Origin: Lautropia mirabilis
GTDB lineage: Bacteria > Pseudomonadota > Gammaproteobacteria > Burkholderiales > Burkholderiaceae_B
DNA: 64,000 bases
NCBI GenBank assembly: GCA_945876565.1
Contig: CAMCOS010000001.1
Span: forward strand, 95,925-159,924
Reading direction: 5' to 3'
Both the position numbers and the translations under genes were made by a program. How positions within the stretch are numbered: the stretch's first letter is position 1; the number at the start of each line of letters is the position of its first letter. The notes under the pieces are model-generated. The model ran no database searches. It saw nothing but the letters and a program-made list of their open reading frames with translations, and was not told the origin of the DNA. Shown in pieces: positions 50,139-60,821 of the stretch.

Positions 50139-50915
50139 CTAAGAAGCGATCGCGCCTAACGCGCGAGTGCCTCGTTCCCCATGAAAAAAAGCGTCAATGA
50201 ACGGATGTTTGGTTTTCATAACATCTGTAATGGTACCTTCGACGAGTACGTGTTTGTCGGCCAGCACGGCCACTCTTGTTGATAAGTCCCGTAGCGTATC
50301 AAGGTCGTGTGTGACCATAATGACCGTAAAACCAAGCTGTGTATGCAGCGCTTTGATCAGAGACACAAATTCATCTGAGCGCTGTGGATCAAGTCCGGCA
50401 GTCGGCTCATCAAAAAACAGGAGCTCAGGGTCCAACGACAACGCCCGGGCAAGCGCCACGCGCTTTATCATGCCGCCAGATAGATCTGAAGGCATCAGGG
50501 CTGCATCCCTCGGGGTCAAGCCCACCCACGCCAGCCGCATGAGGACAACATCCCGAATCAAGTCTTCGGGCAAATAGTGCACTTCCCGCAGCGGCAAAGC
50601 CACATTGTCAAAGACGGGCAGTGCCGAAAATAATGCGCCAGATTGAAACAGCATGCCCCATCGTCGTGTCAAAGCGACTCGATCAGCACCTTGATAGGAC
50701 TCGATGTCTCGGCCAAACACCTTAATGGAACCAGACCGAGCACGCTGCAACCCCAAAATGTGGTTCAGCAAGGTGGTCTTGCCCGACCCAGATCCGCCCA
50801 CCAAAGTCAGAATCTCACGCGGCATCACCTGCAAATTCAAGTGCTCATGAACCACATGCAAACCAAAAGCAGTGGTCAAATCCCGAACATCGACAATGGG
50901 TTCTGTGGCGCTCAT
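50139..50915 (-). CDS. ABC transporter ATP-binding protein (MlaF-like)
   Basis: LVGGSGSGKTTLLNHILGL, DLSGGMIKRVALARALSLDPELLFFDEPTAGLDP. Confidence 0.93.
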   Translation of the reverse strand: MSATEPIVDVRDLTTAFGLHVVHEHLNLQVMPREILTLVGGSGSGKTTLLNHILGLQRARSGSIKVFGRDIESYQGADRVALTRRWGMLFQSGALFSALPVFDNVALPLREVHYLPEDLIRDVVLMRLAWVGLTPRDAALMPSDLSGGMIKRVALARALSLDPELLFFDEPTAGLDPQRSDEFVSLIKALHTQLGFTVIMVTHDLDTLRDLSTRVAVLADKHVLVEGTITDVMKTKHPFIDAFFHGERGTRALGAIAS

Positions 50916-52042
50916 CAGATACCCATCTCGTTAAAAATGATCGCATAAATCGCGTCGATGAGAATAACGCCCGTAATCGCCGTGACCACGGAGGCTGTCG
51001 TGCCTTTGCCCAAGCTTTCGGTATTGGGCTCAATTCTCAATCCAAAATGACACGCAATCAAAGCAATCCAGGCACCAAACGTGACGCCTTTGACCAGTCC
51101 GATCCAATAGTTCGTTAGACCAACCGCATTGGGCAGCTCCTGCAAAAACCACATGAACTGCAGACCAAGCGCAAAGTGCGCTGCCAACATGCCACCCAGA
51201 AGTGCCATCGCATCGGTCCACAAGACCAGCAGCGGCATCACGATGGCAAGTGCGATGACCCTTGGCAAGATCAGACGCTGGCCCTCAGAGATGCCCATGA
51301 CCTGCATGGCATCTAACTCCTGCGTCACACGCATGACACCAATTTGTGCAGTGATCGCCGACCCCGAGCGCCCAGCGACCAAGATTGCCGCGAGCACAGG
51401 TCCTAATTCACGGACAATCGACACGCCAAGGAGTTTGACAATGAACTGACCAGCTCCAAACAGTGCCAGCTGTTGCGCCGAGAGATAAGAAATCACCACG
51501 CCAATCAAAAACCCAACCAAGGCTGTGATACCGAGTGCCTGTGCCCCAGCGCGAAAAATCTGGGCCGATATCTCCTTCCAAGGGCCACGCAAGGGCCGAG
51601 CGACCATCACCATAAAATCAATCGCCAAGGCACCAAGCAGTGCCAACAAACGCTGACCGTGCTGAGCGCCCACAGCCACACCATCGCCAATGTCTCGGAT
51701 CCAGGCCAACCAATCTGCCCTGGAAGCAGGCACTTTGTCCGGCACACCTGCGGCGGCGAGCATATTAAAAAGGCGTCGCTGTGAGTCGGAGATCTCGATA
51801 CGTAGCGGCAACTTTCGCCCCCAACGCTCCCAGAGCAGTTGGGCACCAATTGAATCAAGTCGCAGTGTTGGTTCGAGCACCCACCGAGTGTCTAATGGCA
51901 CGCTACGCAGCGCATCACGACGCTGTCTCACCACACCAGGGCCAGACAGTGTCAGCACGTCCCAGCCACCACCAATATGGCACTGGCCGCTTTCAAGGAC
52001 AAAGGGCAAAGATACGGCGGATGGTGAATTGGCTTGAGCCAT
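50915..52042 (-). CDS. MlaE-type permease with N-terminal STAS-like domain
   Basis: VRELGPVLAAILVAGRSGSAITAQIGVMRVTQELDAMQVMGI. Confidence 0.93.
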   Translation of the reverse strand: MAQANSPSAVSLPFVLESGQCHIGGGWDVLTLSGPGVVRQRRDALRSVPLDTRWVLEPTLRLDSIGAQLLWERWGRKLPLRIEISDSQRRLFNMLAAAGVPDKVPASRADWLAWIRDIGDGVAVGAQHGQRLLALLGALAIDFMVMVARPLRGPWKEISAQIFRAGAQALGITALVGFLIGVVISYLSAQQLALFGAGQFIVKLLGVSIVRELGPVLAAILVAGRSGSAITAQIGVMRVTQELDAMQVMGISEGQRLILPRVIALAIVMPLLVLWTDAMALLGGMLAAHFALGLQFMWFLQELPNAVGLTNYWIGLVKGVTFGAWIALIACHFGLRIEPNTESLGKGTTASVVTAITGVILIDAIYAIIFNEMGI

Positions 52043-52094
52043 GTGGGATACTAGTGTGAAGACATAACCACTCGAACCCATGTTATAGCCGATC

Positions 52095-52946
52095 GTGTCA
52101 AGACATGCTTACGTAAAACTGCCTGCGCCGGACGTCATGGCGCAAACGTTGACCCGCGAGTTGCCGCAATTTGCGGCGTCCCATTGGGTTGAGCGGATTG
52201 GGTCGACCAACGCTGACCTGCTCGCGCTTGCCCGTGAAACAGGCTCACAGGCTGGATGGCCACGGTTACTCGGTGCCCATCATCAAACGCAAGGCAAAGG
52301 TCGGCTCGGTCGACCCTGGCAAGACATTCCCGGCAAAACGCTCATGTTCTCTTGCGGCTTTACGCTACCAATTCATGGCAAATCATTGTCTGCTTTGCAA
52401 GGGTTGGGGCCCGCGCTCGGCTCACGCAGTGTGCTTGCCCTGCAGCCACTGCTGACCCAACCACAACGCATGCGCCTGAAATGGCCAAACGACATCATGA
52501 TTGACGATGGCAAATCGGCCGGGGTTTTGATTGAACTGGCCAATTCAACAGACTGCACCTACATCATCGTCGGCATGGGTCTAAATCTTTATGGTCATGA
52601 CGCATTGCAAATTGAACTCGGACGTGAGATCGGTGACATCGGGCCACTGCTTTTGCCAGGGGTCAGTGCAAGTCAATTGGCCAGCACCTTGGCAAACACT
52701 TGGCATGAAACGCTAAACGCCATCTATCAGCATGGTTTCGAACCGTTCAGGGCCGCATACAGCAGCGTGGACTATCTGGCCAACCGCGACGTCAACATCA
52801 TCGACCAAGGGCGAGTAGTGGCCTCAGGCATGGCATCCGGGCTGGGTCCTGACGGTAGCCTGCAATTGAGCACCCCACATGGGACGCAGCATTTCCATGT
52901 AGGGGATGTGTCTGCGCGCCTAAACACGCCAGTGAGCCACTCATGA
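52095..52946 (+). CDS. birA: Biotin-[acetyl-CoA-carboxylase] ligase
   Basis: IGSTNADLLALARE, HHQTQGKGRLGRPWQDIPGKTLMFS, LKWPNDIMIDDGKSAGVLIE. Confidence 0.93.
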   Translation: MSRHAYVKLPAPDVMAQTLTRELPQFAASHWVERIGSTNADLLALARETGSQAGWPRLLGAHHQTQGKGRLGRPWQDIPGKTLMFSCGFTLPIHGKSLSALQGLGPALGSRSVLALQPLLTQPQRMRLKWPNDIMIDDGKSAGVLIELANSTDCTYIIVGMGLNLYGHDALQIELGREIGDIGPLLLPGVSASQLASTLANTWHETLNAIYQHGFEPFRAAYSSVDYLANRDVNIIDQGRVVASGMASGLGPDGSLQLSTPHGTQHFHVGDVSARLNTPVSHS

Positions 52947-53707
52947 CCCTACTGATTGATGTGGGTAACACTCGCTTAAAACTTGCAGTGCTGAACAACG
53001 GTGTCTTTCAGTACTTGACGGCGATCGCCACCGACTGTGCCTCAAGATGCCAACAAAGCCTGAACGAAACGATCAAATCGCTGGGCAGCGAAGTTCGCTC
53101 TTGCGTTGCTGTCAGCGTGGGCCGCGACGAAATCAACCATCTGGTGCAAAGCACTCTGGCACCCACCATCGTCGCGTGGATCAAGCCAGTGGCCAAGGCC
53201 GCTGGCGTTAAAAACGGGTATCCAGAGCCTGCTCAGCTCGGAGCAGATCGATGGGTCGGGATGGTCGGGGTAGCTCACCACTTTGCGCTGCCACATCCCC
53301 CCGTTGTTCTAGCGAGCTTCGGTACAGCAACCACCATTGACACCCTCAGTCCGGACAATGAGTTTACGGGCGGCTTGATTCTGCCCGGCGTTACCATGAT
53401 GCATGAGTCGCTGGCTCGTGGCACAGCCAACCTGCCCAATGCCCCCGGATCCCTCGCATCGTTTCCGACGAGCACCGTCAGCGCCATTACATCTGGCATT
53501 GCAGCAGCGCAAGTTGGCGCGATCTTGCGCCAAGTCCGACTGGCCGAACGAGTCTACGGGCAAGCGCCGATCGTTGGCGTGACTGGCGGGGCACGGGCAG
53601 CTGTGGCAAGCGAATTGACGGATGTGCTTGGCGTGATCGCACCGATAGAGTTGCCACATATTGTCCTCAATGGGTTAGCCGCGTTGGCCCATAAGCACAA
53701 GGACTAA
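52943..53707 (+). CDS. coaX: Type III pantothenate kinase
   Basis: LLIDVGNTRLKLAVLNNG, LGADRWVGMVGV, GTATTIDTLSPDNEFTGGLILPG. Confidence 0.95.
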   Translation: MTLLIDVGNTRLKLAVLNNGVFQYLTAIATDCASRCQQSLNETIKSLGSEVRSCVAVSVGRDEINHLVQSTLAPTIVAWIKPVAKAAGVKNGYPEPAQLGADRWVGMVGVAHHFALPHPPVVLASFGTATTIDTLSPDNEFTGGLILPGVTMMHESLARGTANLPNAPGSLASFPTSTVSAITSGIAAAQVGAILRQVRLAERVYGQAPIVGVTGGARAAVASELTDVLGVIAPIELPHIVLNGLAALAHKHKD

Positions 53708-53731
53708 TCCTGGCGAGGGTACAATTATCGG

Positions 53732-53902
53732 ATGAGATCAATATTCGTTGTTTTGTTGGCTGCCAATGCCCTGATGTTTGGTTTGGGTCAGGGATGGTTT
53801 GGTTCGACCCATGTCGAGCCAGGACGTCAACCCAGTCTGCTGCAAACGCAGCTCAATCCCGATGCCCTGAGCATCAGCGTTGGTCGCCTCCAAACCCGTT
53901 AA
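53732..53902 (+). CDS. Small protein (56 aa), resembles N-terminus of SPOR-type proteins found next to coaX
   Basis: MRSIFVVLLAANALMFGLGQGWFGSTHVEPGRQPSLLQTQLNPDALSISVGRLQTR; N-terminal TM; overlaps waaA 3' end; too short for the ORF track. Confidence 0.55.
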   Translation: MRSIFVVLLAANALMFGLGQGWFGSTHVEPGRQPSLLQTQLNPDALSISVGRLQTR

Positions 53903-55253
53903 TCTGTTGGCCATTGACATCTAACTCAGTGATTGCCTGCATCATTCGCTCGGTTGCACCCAAGTGATTGGTGACCCAGCCACGGCCAGCCAGCCCAGTC
54001 ATGGCTGCTTGCTCTGGCGAGCTTAACCATTTTTGTACTTGCTCAAACGCCCCTTGTGGTGTTGGCACTTGGACGATTGCATCTGCCTGAAGTGCGCTAG
54101 AAACTGCATCAGCGAAATTGTAAGTGTGCGGACCCACCACCACCGGAGTGCCGATCGCACAGGCTTCGATAAAGTTCTGACCGCCATGCGGCTCAAAACT
54201 GCCACCCACCACAGCGACATCAGCCGCCGCATAGAAAAAAGGCATCTCACCCATGGTGTCACCCAATACAACGTCAATGCTCGCCAAGCATTGCTGCGAC
54301 TTTGGGTCATCGCGTAAGACCGACCAACGCGCATATCGACACCCCGCTGCGTCGAGAAGACGAGCTGCCTCGTCAAACCGCTGAGGGTGCCTCGGTATCA
54401 GAAAGAACAGTGGCAGCGTTTTAGATCCGTCCTGGCTTCGTTCAAGGTGCGCACTGATTTGCGCAACCATCGGCTTGTCCTCACCCTCGCGCGTGCTGGC
54501 AATTGCCACCACCGGCCGATTTAGCTGCTCACGCCAATGTTTACCAGCCTCGATTGCCACATGAGGCAACTGCATATCAAACTTCAAATTGCCACATACC
54601 TGTACACGCGAAACACCCACTTCAAATAAGCGCTGCGCATCAGCATCCGACTGTGCCAACGCGAGCGAAACACCCTGATAGGCATCGTGCAACAATCCCC
54701 CGAACAGTCTATTAATCCAACCCGCCTGTTTTAATGACTTCTCAGATAGGCGGGCGCTTGCCAGAATCACTGGCACCGCCTGCTCGCGTGCAGCATGAAC
54801 CAGATTGGGCCACACCTCTCGCTCAATCAAGATCACCAAGCGCGGATTAAAATGTCGTAAGAAACGGCGCATGCACGACACGAAGTCATAAGGCACCCAC
54901 TGCTGCCAGACTTCTCCTCGGCGAATTTCCTCGGCCAGAATGCGACGACCTTCGGCCCGCCCCGTTGGCGTCAGGTGTGTCAATATGACCGTCTCGCCCT
55001 TAAGCGCTAGGGCCTGAATCAAAGGCTTGGCGGCCCTAACCTCACCCACGCTGACCGCGTGAACCCAAATGGGTCGTGGCCCATCCGAAGGCTGCGGATA
55101 GCGTCCAAAGCGTTCAGCTGCCCACAGCTGCCAGTCAGCCGTGCCCGAGCGAGCGCGCCAAAACAACCACGCCCATGCCACTGGAGAGAGTACAACCAAC
55201 AAGAACGAATAAATCAAGCGAGGCAACACGGCTTGTTTCCTTTGCCAAAGCAA
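53874..55253 (-). CDS. waaA: 3-deoxy-D-manno-octulosonic acid transferase
   Basis: GPRPIWVHAVSVGEVRAAKPLI, LIEREVWPNLVHAA, VVGGSFEPHGGQNFIEACAIGTPVVVGPHTYNF. Confidence 0.95.
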   Translation of the reverse strand: MLWQRKQAVLPRLIYSFLLVVLSPVAWAWLFWRARSGTADWQLWAAERFGRYPQPSDGPRPIWVHAVSVGEVRAAKPLIQALALKGETVILTHLTPTGRAEGRRILAEEIRRGEVWQQWVPYDFVSCMRRFLRHFNPRLVILIEREVWPNLVHAAREQAVPVILASARLSEKSLKQAGWINRLFGGLLHDAYQGVSLALAQSDADAQRLFEVGVSRVQVCGNLKFDMQLPHVAIEAGKHWREQLNRPVVAIASTREGEDKPMVAQISAHLERSQDGSKTLPLFFLIPRHPQRFDEAARLLDAAGCRYARWSVLRDDPKSQQCLASIDVVLGDTMGEMPFFYAAADVAVVGGSFEPHGGQNFIEACAIGTPVVVGPHTYNFADAVSSALQADAIVQVPTPQGAFEQVQKWLSSPEQAAMTGLAGRGWVTNHLGATERMMQAITELDVNGQQINGFGGDQR

Positions 55254-55305
55254 ATAAGTTCAGTATACGCAGACCGAGCGAGCAGTCCTGTTACACATCG
55301 CTCAT

Positions 55306-56253
55306 TCAGGCCAGTGCCTCGTTGATGGCCAACAGTACCTGTTCGCTTGAGGGCTCCTTTGCGCGATCACCTAGACTGGCTCTGTAACCAGAGCCAACCA
55401 ATGGCGTGCGAACTGGCGTTGAGGCCTTATATATACCAATGGTATCAATCCCAAGCGCTGCAGACAGATGGGTCAAACCACTGTCTAGCCCGACCATAAT
55501 GCGCGCACCCGCCATTAAATTCGCCAAGTCGCTCAAGCTTGAGCGCGCTTGCACTCTAGCCTGATCACGCCCTTCGATCAGCGCCTGTGCCCGTTCACGC
55601 TCTTGCTCGTTGCCAGCTAGCAGGACTAGCCCCAACCCCTGAGTTTGAAGTCGATCGAATACCGCCTGCCAGCCGCCAGCCCGCCACAACTTGTCGTCTC
55701 GACTCGCCGAGGGCATGATGACCGCGTAGGGTGGCTGAACTGGCGCATCGACACAAAATCTCTGCAACCCGAAATCCGGGTCTCCACGCCATTCATAGCC
55801 AAAGGCTGCCGCTGCTAGCTTACGCTGACGCAACACGGCTGGCTGCCAGAACTCAATGCGATGACGCACATCATAAAAAAAGGTGCACAGCGGCTCACGC
55901 GCTGAACGCCAATCCAGCCCATGCTTTGCGCCACTGGCTGCACGTACCAGCCAAATCGACTTCAGTAGCGCCTGCATGTCGAGCACCATGTCATAGCGGT
56001 TATGGCGAATGGTCTCAAGCACCTGGCCACGCTCAACACGCGATTGGGCTGACAGCCAAGACTTTCGCCAGCGACGGTGCGCAATTGGAATTACTTGATT
56101 AATCGCCGGATGCCAACTCGCAATCTCACTAAAGCTCTCTTCCACGACCCAGTCAATGGTCACGCCTGGCACGTTTGCGGCGATGTCACTGATGGCGGGC
56201 AATATGTGCACCAAGTCACCGAGAGACGATGTACGAACAATCAACAATCTCAT
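55306..56253 (-). CDS. waaC: Lipopolysaccharide heptosyltransferase I
   Basis: LIVRTSSLGDLVHILPAISDIA...IDWVVEESFSEI...MVGLDSGLTHLSAALG. Confidence 0.93.
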   Translation of the reverse strand: MRLLIVRTSSLGDLVHILPAISDIAANVPGVTIDWVVEESFSEIASWHPAINQVIPIAHRRWRKSWLSAQSRVERGQVLETIRHNRYDMVLDMQALLKSIWLVRAASGAKHGLDWRSAREPLCTFFYDVRHRIEFWQPAVLRQRKLAAAAFGYEWRGDPDFGLQRFCVDAPVQPPYAVIMPSASRDDKLWRAGGWQAVFDRLQTQGLGLVLLAGNEQERERAQALIEGRDQARVQARSSLSDLANLMAGARIMVGLDSGLTHLSAALGIDTIGIYKASTPVRTPLVGSGYRASLGDRAKEPSSEQVLLAINEALA

Positions 56254-57173
56254 GGTGCTGGCTCGAGCAATCGCAACACTTGGTCAACACCTTGCTGCCA
56301 AGGTGGCAAGGCAATTCCGAAGGCTTGCTGAAGTTTTTGTGTACAAAGCCTTGAGTTCTGCGGGCGCGTGGCTTGGACTGGAAACTCGCTTGATCCAATG
56401 CCAACGATCGCTTTCTGGGACATCTGGATTGGCCACCCCAATTCTTTTGCCTTCTCGATTAGGTAGCTGGCGTAACCATGCCAGCTTACTGCGCCACCCG
56501 GGCACAGGTGGAACAGACCCCAGCGCGGATCCGTCTGGTCTTGCATCTGTGCGAGCATGCGCAGCGGCACGTCAACCAAAAGCTGAGCTGGCGTGGGTGC
56601 GCCAATCTGGTCGTTGACCACGCGAAGCTCATCACGCGTTTGCGCCAAGCGCAACATGGTCTTGAGGAAATTTTGACCATCGGCACCAAATACCCAGCTG
56701 GTCCTGAAAATCAGGTGCGCTCCACCTGCTGCTTGAACGGCACGTTCGCCAGCCAATTTGCTGCGCCCATAGACAGACAATGGCGCTGGCATGTCAGTCT
56801 CTAAAAACGGCTGGTCACCCCGACCATCAAATACATAGTCAGTGGAATAATGCACCAGCGGCACGTTTACGTTGGCTGCGACTGTCGCCACCACACCTGG
56901 CGCCAATCCATTAATGTCGTAGGCCATTTGCTCTTCTTGCTCAGCACGATCAACAGCTGTGTAGGCAGCGGCATTCACCATCACGGTTGGCCGAACCTGC
57001 TCAACCAAGTCGTAAAGCGTATCTCCCAGCACATCCAGATTGCTTAAATCCAACTGCTCACGTCCAAGCACAGCAACTAACTGCTGACGCGGCAAAGCCT
57101 GCTGCCAGGCATGGCCTACCTGCCCGGTTGCACCGATGAGCAAAATTCGCGAGGGGTATTGTTTGATTGACAT
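56250..57173 (-). CDS. rfbD: dTDP-4-dehydrorhamnose reductase
   Basis: ILLIGATGQVGHAWQQALP, VNAAAYTAVDRAE, STDYVFDG, YGRSKLAGERAV. Confidence 0.94.
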   Translation of the reverse strand: MSIKQYPSRILLIGATGQVGHAWQQALPRQQLVAVLGREQLDLSNLDVLGDTLYDLVEQVRPTVMVNAAAYTAVDRAEQEEQMAYDINGLAPGVVATVAANVNVPLVHYSTDYVFDGRGDQPFLETDMPAPLSVYGRSKLAGERAVQAAGGAHLIFRTSWVFGADGQNFLKTMLRLAQTRDELRVVNDQIGAPTPAQLLVDVPLRMLAQMQDQTDPRWGLFHLCPGGAVSWHGYASYLIEKAKELGWPIQMSQKAIVGIGSSEFPVQATRPQNSRLCTQKLQQAFGIALPPWQQGVDQVLRLLEPAP

Positions 57174-57199
57174 GCCCGCATTGTATGGCGAGCCAGCAA

Positions 57200-57961
57200 T
57201 TAAACAACCAACACGATGATGCCAACGGTCAACAGTAAGAGCAGCGAAATACGCTTGATTTCATGGGCGCGATTCTTAAGCGCCCGCACAAACAGGTAAG
57301 AACCTAATGCGGTCGCCACCACATGGACGGGGACCAGGGTGCCCGCGTAGACCAGTTGCTCCATGCCCAGTGCGCCATTAAGAAGCAAGACCACGAGCGT
57401 AAAGGTCTGGGCAAATGCGAAGTAGACCGTAAAAAATGTCCTGAAAGCCGTCGGCGTGTAATTGGGCGCCGACATCATGTAAAGAATAAACGGTGGCCCA
57501 CCAATGCCCGCAATCCCTGTCAGCATCCCACTTGAAACCCCTGCCACGCTGTCCTGCAACCGCCCTCGCACACCTCGATAAACCCAGCCTGATAGCAGCA
57601 ACAGGGCCAAGACGATCACCACCAGTGAAACCAGCCGCCTGACCACAGATGGGTCAAGCGCATTCAAAAGCATCCAGCCCAGCGGCACACCAACCAACGC
57701 CGGCGGTACCATTCGCCGAATGAGCGGCCAGTCGATATCTTTCCAGACACCGGGCAACATTTGAACGGTCCCCAGCAAATTGATGATCACCACGATCGCG
57801 ACCACGTCTGTCGGGGGTAGATAGAGATTGAAGACTGGGGCTAGCAGCAGGCCACTGCCAAAACCAGAAAATGCACGCATGGTGCCACCGGCAGCCGCCG
57901 TGACCAGCATCACCACAAGCATGGTCATGCTCGGAAAAAGCCCACTCCAATAGTCAACCAT
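57200..57961 (-). CDS. Sulfite exporter TauE/SafE family protein
   Basis: FSGFGSGLLLAPVFNLYLPPTDVVAIVV, GVSSGMLTGIAGIGGPPFILYMMS. Confidence 0.92.
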   Translation of the reverse strand: MVDYWSGLFPSMTMLVVMLVTAAAGGTMRAFSGFGSGLLLAPVFNLYLPPTDVVAIVVIINLLGTVQMLPGVWKDIDWPLIRRMVPPALVGVPLGWMLLNALDPSVVRRLVSLVVIVLALLLLSGWVYRGVRGRLQDSVAGVSSGMLTGIAGIGGPPFILYMMSAPNYTPTAFRTFFTVYFAFAQTFTLVVLLLNGALGMEQLVYAGTLVPVHVVATALGSYLFVRALKNRAHEIKRISLLLLLTVGIIVLVV

Positions 57962-57986
57962 GGTGATGTGGAATAGGATTCAGCCG

Positions 57987-58769
57987 TCAACGTCCTAAAA
58001 ACTGTGGTGCGCGTTTCTCGGCAAATGCGCGCTTGCCCTCGGCATAGTCCTGGCTGTCGAAGCACTGCTGCATTAATTGGCGCATGACTTCTAGGTCAAT
58101 GTCCGCTGGTAATTGCTGAAACTGCCTGATCATGTGCTTGCCTGCCTTCAGTGTTAATGGCGCATTGGCCGCCACTTTCTCGAGGTAGTCATCTACCACC
58201 TCATCAAAAGATGCCACTGGTGCAGTCATTTGCACCAAACCCTTTTGCAGTGCCTCTTGCGCGTCAAAGCGCCTGCCGGACAAGAAAATGTCGAGCGCGT
58301 TGGCTGGACCCACGGCAGTCACCAGATTACGGATGGCACTAAATCGGTAACCCAACCCCATTTTAGCGGCGGGCAAGAAAAAGATGCTGTCTGCGCACGC
58401 GATCCGGATGTCGCAACATAAGGCGAGGTTTAAGCCACCGCCCACGCAATAGCCTTTCACACGAGCAACCGTTGGCTTTGGAAAGTTGTAGAGCGCGTTT
58501 TGTGCGCCTTCGGCAACCCCTTCGTATTGCGCAACCGCATCGGCTACCGTTCGCAACTGATCGAACTGGGATATGTTGGCGCCAGAAACAAACGCTTTGT
58601 CTGCGGCGCCAGTCAATACAACAACCCGAACCTCGTCATCGTGCTCAAAAACCGACAGAGCCGGCTCTAACCCTGCCCACATCTCATATGACATGGCATT
58701 AAGCTTGGCAGGGTCGTTAAAGGTGAGCCATCCCACAGCGCCTTTTTTTTGAACGATGAGGCTGCCCAT
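57987..58769 (-). CDS. Enoyl-CoA hydratase/isomerase
   Basis: VGWLTFNDPAKLNAMSYEMW, FVSGANISQF, GYCVGGGLNLALCCDIRIA. Confidence 0.93.
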   Translation of the reverse strand: MGSLIVQKKGAVGWLTFNDPAKLNAMSYEMWAGLEPALSVFEHDDEVRVVVLTGAADKAFVSGANISQFDQLRTVADAVAQYEGVAEGAQNALYNFPKPTVARVKGYCVGGGLNLALCCDIRIACADSIFFLPAAKMGLGYRFSAIRNLVTAVGPANALDIFLSGRRFDAQEALQKGLVQMTAPVASFDEVVDDYLEKVAANAPLTLKAGKHMIRQFQQLPADIDLEVMRQLMQQCFDSQDYAEGKRAFAEKRAPQFLGR

Positions 58770-58777
58770 TAAGGACT

Positions 58778-59551
58778 TTAGTTTCCGAACAGGTTGCGAT
58801 AGCCGTTTATTCCGTTTTCCAGATGTTCACGCATGGCCTGACGCGCTGCGTTGGCATCTTGGCGCTCGATCGCATCAGCGATGCGTTCATGCTCACCATC
58901 GATCTCCTCAATGCGAGAGGTGCCCAGGCTACGAAAACGCAGCGTGCGCACAGCGTCACGGATCACCGAATCCAGGTGCCCCATGATTCGCACAAAATAG
59001 GGATTGTTGGCTGCGTGTATCACCGCCAAATGAAAGTCTACAGCGCATTTGGCATCGACTTCCCAATCATCGGGGTGTTGCTCGCTTTGACGCAAAGCCA
59101 GCTTGATGGCATCCAATTGGGCTGAGGTTCGGTGGGTGGCCGCCAGTGCTGCTGCGCCCGACTCGACTTCAACGCGCAAGCGGTAAACATCTAGCAACTG
59201 TTTGAAGTCAAGTAAGTCATCTTGCTGCACTTCAAAGGGGCGCTTCTCAATGTGCTGCTTCACAAAGGTGCCTACGCCGTGGCGAGTCTCAACCAACCCC
59301 GTCAGCTTAAGTCGCGCAATCGCCTCACGAATCACGTTGCGGCTCACACCAAACTGCGCCCCAAGCGCCTGTTCAGTTGGCAAGCGTTGACCTGGACTAA
59401 GCGTCTCTTTCAGGACGCGATCACGCAGCTGCGCTGCAATCTCATCTGCCAGGTTTTCTGGTTTACCAAGGCCCTCAAAAGCAGCCACTGGCTTGGACAT
59501 GGCCTGACGGCGATTTTCCCGACTGTGCACGGTGCGTCCGAGTCCATTCAT
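58778..59551 (-). CDS. GntR/FadR family regulator (FCD domain)
   Basis: LSPGQRLPTEQALGAQFGVSRNVIREAIARLKLTGLVETRHGVGTFV; start may be the internal Met at 59500. Confidence 0.92.
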   Translation of the reverse strand: MNGLGRTVHSRENRRQAMSKPVAAFEGLGKPENLADEIAAQLRDRVLKETLSPGQRLPTEQALGAQFGVSRNVIREAIARLKLTGLVETRHGVGTFVKQHIEKRPFEVQQDDLLDFKQLLDVYRLRVEVESGAAALAATHRTSAQLDAIKLALRQSEQHPDDWEVDAKCAVDFHLAVIHAANNPYFVRIMGHLDSVIRDAVRTLRFRSLGTSRIEEIDGEHERIADAIERQDANAARQAMREHLENGINGYRNLFGN

Positions 59552-59765
59552 GACAAACCCCCGACACGCAACGATAAGGTGAAAGCAATGCGACTCATAC
59601 TACAATCCCCCCAATGATTGATTATTGTCTCTTACATGAGCGTTGCGACGCTTCTGAGGTCAATCATATACACCTTTAAGAAGAAATCTAGTAGGGTTGT
59701 CCAACAACTCAATTTTTCTCGATTTGACGCTGGCTAACAATTTCGTCTGATCAACAGGATTGCGC

Positions 59766-60821
59766 ATGATTATTGTCACAGGAGGCGCCGGTTTTATCGG
59801 CAGCAACTTCATCCATACCTGGCTTGCCCAGACTGACGAAGCCGTGATCAATCTGGATAAGCTGACTTACGCCGGAAACCCGGAAAATCTTATTAAATTT
59901 CAGGGAGATAAACGCTACACCCTGGTCCATGGCGATATCGCTGACAGCGCGTTGGTCACGAGGATTCTGACCGAACACCAACCTCGCGCCGTGATTAATT
60001 TTGCAGCCGAATCCCACGTCGACCGATCCATTCACGGACCAGGTGAATTCATTACCACGAATATAAATGGGACATTCCACTTGCTGGAATCGGCTCGTGG
60101 TTTCTGGGAGACACTTCCTGCGGCGGCCAAGCAAGATTTCCGGTTTTTACATGTTTCAACCGATGAGGTTTACGGCACACTTGCGCCCAATGACCCACCT
60201 TTTAGCGAGACCAATCCTTACGAACCCAATAGTCCGTATGCCGCTAGCAAAGCCGCGTCTGATCATCTGGTACGTGCCTGGCATCACACATACGGTCTGC
60301 CGGTGCTCACCACCAATTGCAGCAACAACTATGGCCCTTATCATTTCCCGGAAAAACTCATTCCCTTGGTGATTTTGAACGCGCTAGCCGGCAAACCCTT
60401 GCCAATCTATGGCGATGGCCAACAGGTGCGGGACTGGCTTTTCGTGTGTGACCATGCCCGCGCGATCATGCGTGTGCTCGAGAAGGGGCAGATCGGCCAG
60501 ACGTACAACATCGGCGGCAACCAGGAAAAAGCCAATTTGGACGTTGTTAAAACCATTTGCGCTCACCTCGATGCGCTTTGGCCTAAAGCCGATGGCAGCA
60601 GTTATGCGGAGCAAATTACGTTCGTCAAAGACCGCCCGGGTCATGATCGCCGTTATGCAATCGATGCCAGAAAAATCAAACATGAATTGGGTTGGGAGCC
60701 ACAAGAGACTTTTGAGACCGGGCTTGAGCAAACAATTCAGTGGTATCTCGACAATCAACAATGGGTAAAACATGTCACTAGCGGTGACTACCGAAAGTGG
60801 GTACTAAAGCAATATGGCTAA
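59766..60821 (+). CDS. rfbB: dTDP-glucose 4,6-dehydratase
   Basis: [48 protein letters not shown]. Confidence 0.96.
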   Translation: MIIVTGGAGFIGSNFIHTWLAQTDEAVINLDKLTYAGNPENLIKFQGDKRYTLVHGDIADSALVTRILTEHQPRAVINFAAESHVDRSIHGPGEFITTNINGTFHLLESARGFWETLPAAAKQDFRFLHVSTDEVYGTLAPNDPPFSETNPYEPNSPYAASKAASDHLVRAWHHTYGLPVLTTNCSNNYGPYHFPEKLIPLVILNALAGKPLPIYGDGQQVRDWLFVCDHARAIMRVLEKGQIGQTYNIGGNQEKANLDVVKTICAHLDALWPKADGSSYAEQITFVKDRPGHDRRYAIDARKIKHELGWEPQETFETGLEQTIQWYLDNQQWVKHVTSGDYRKWVLKQYG

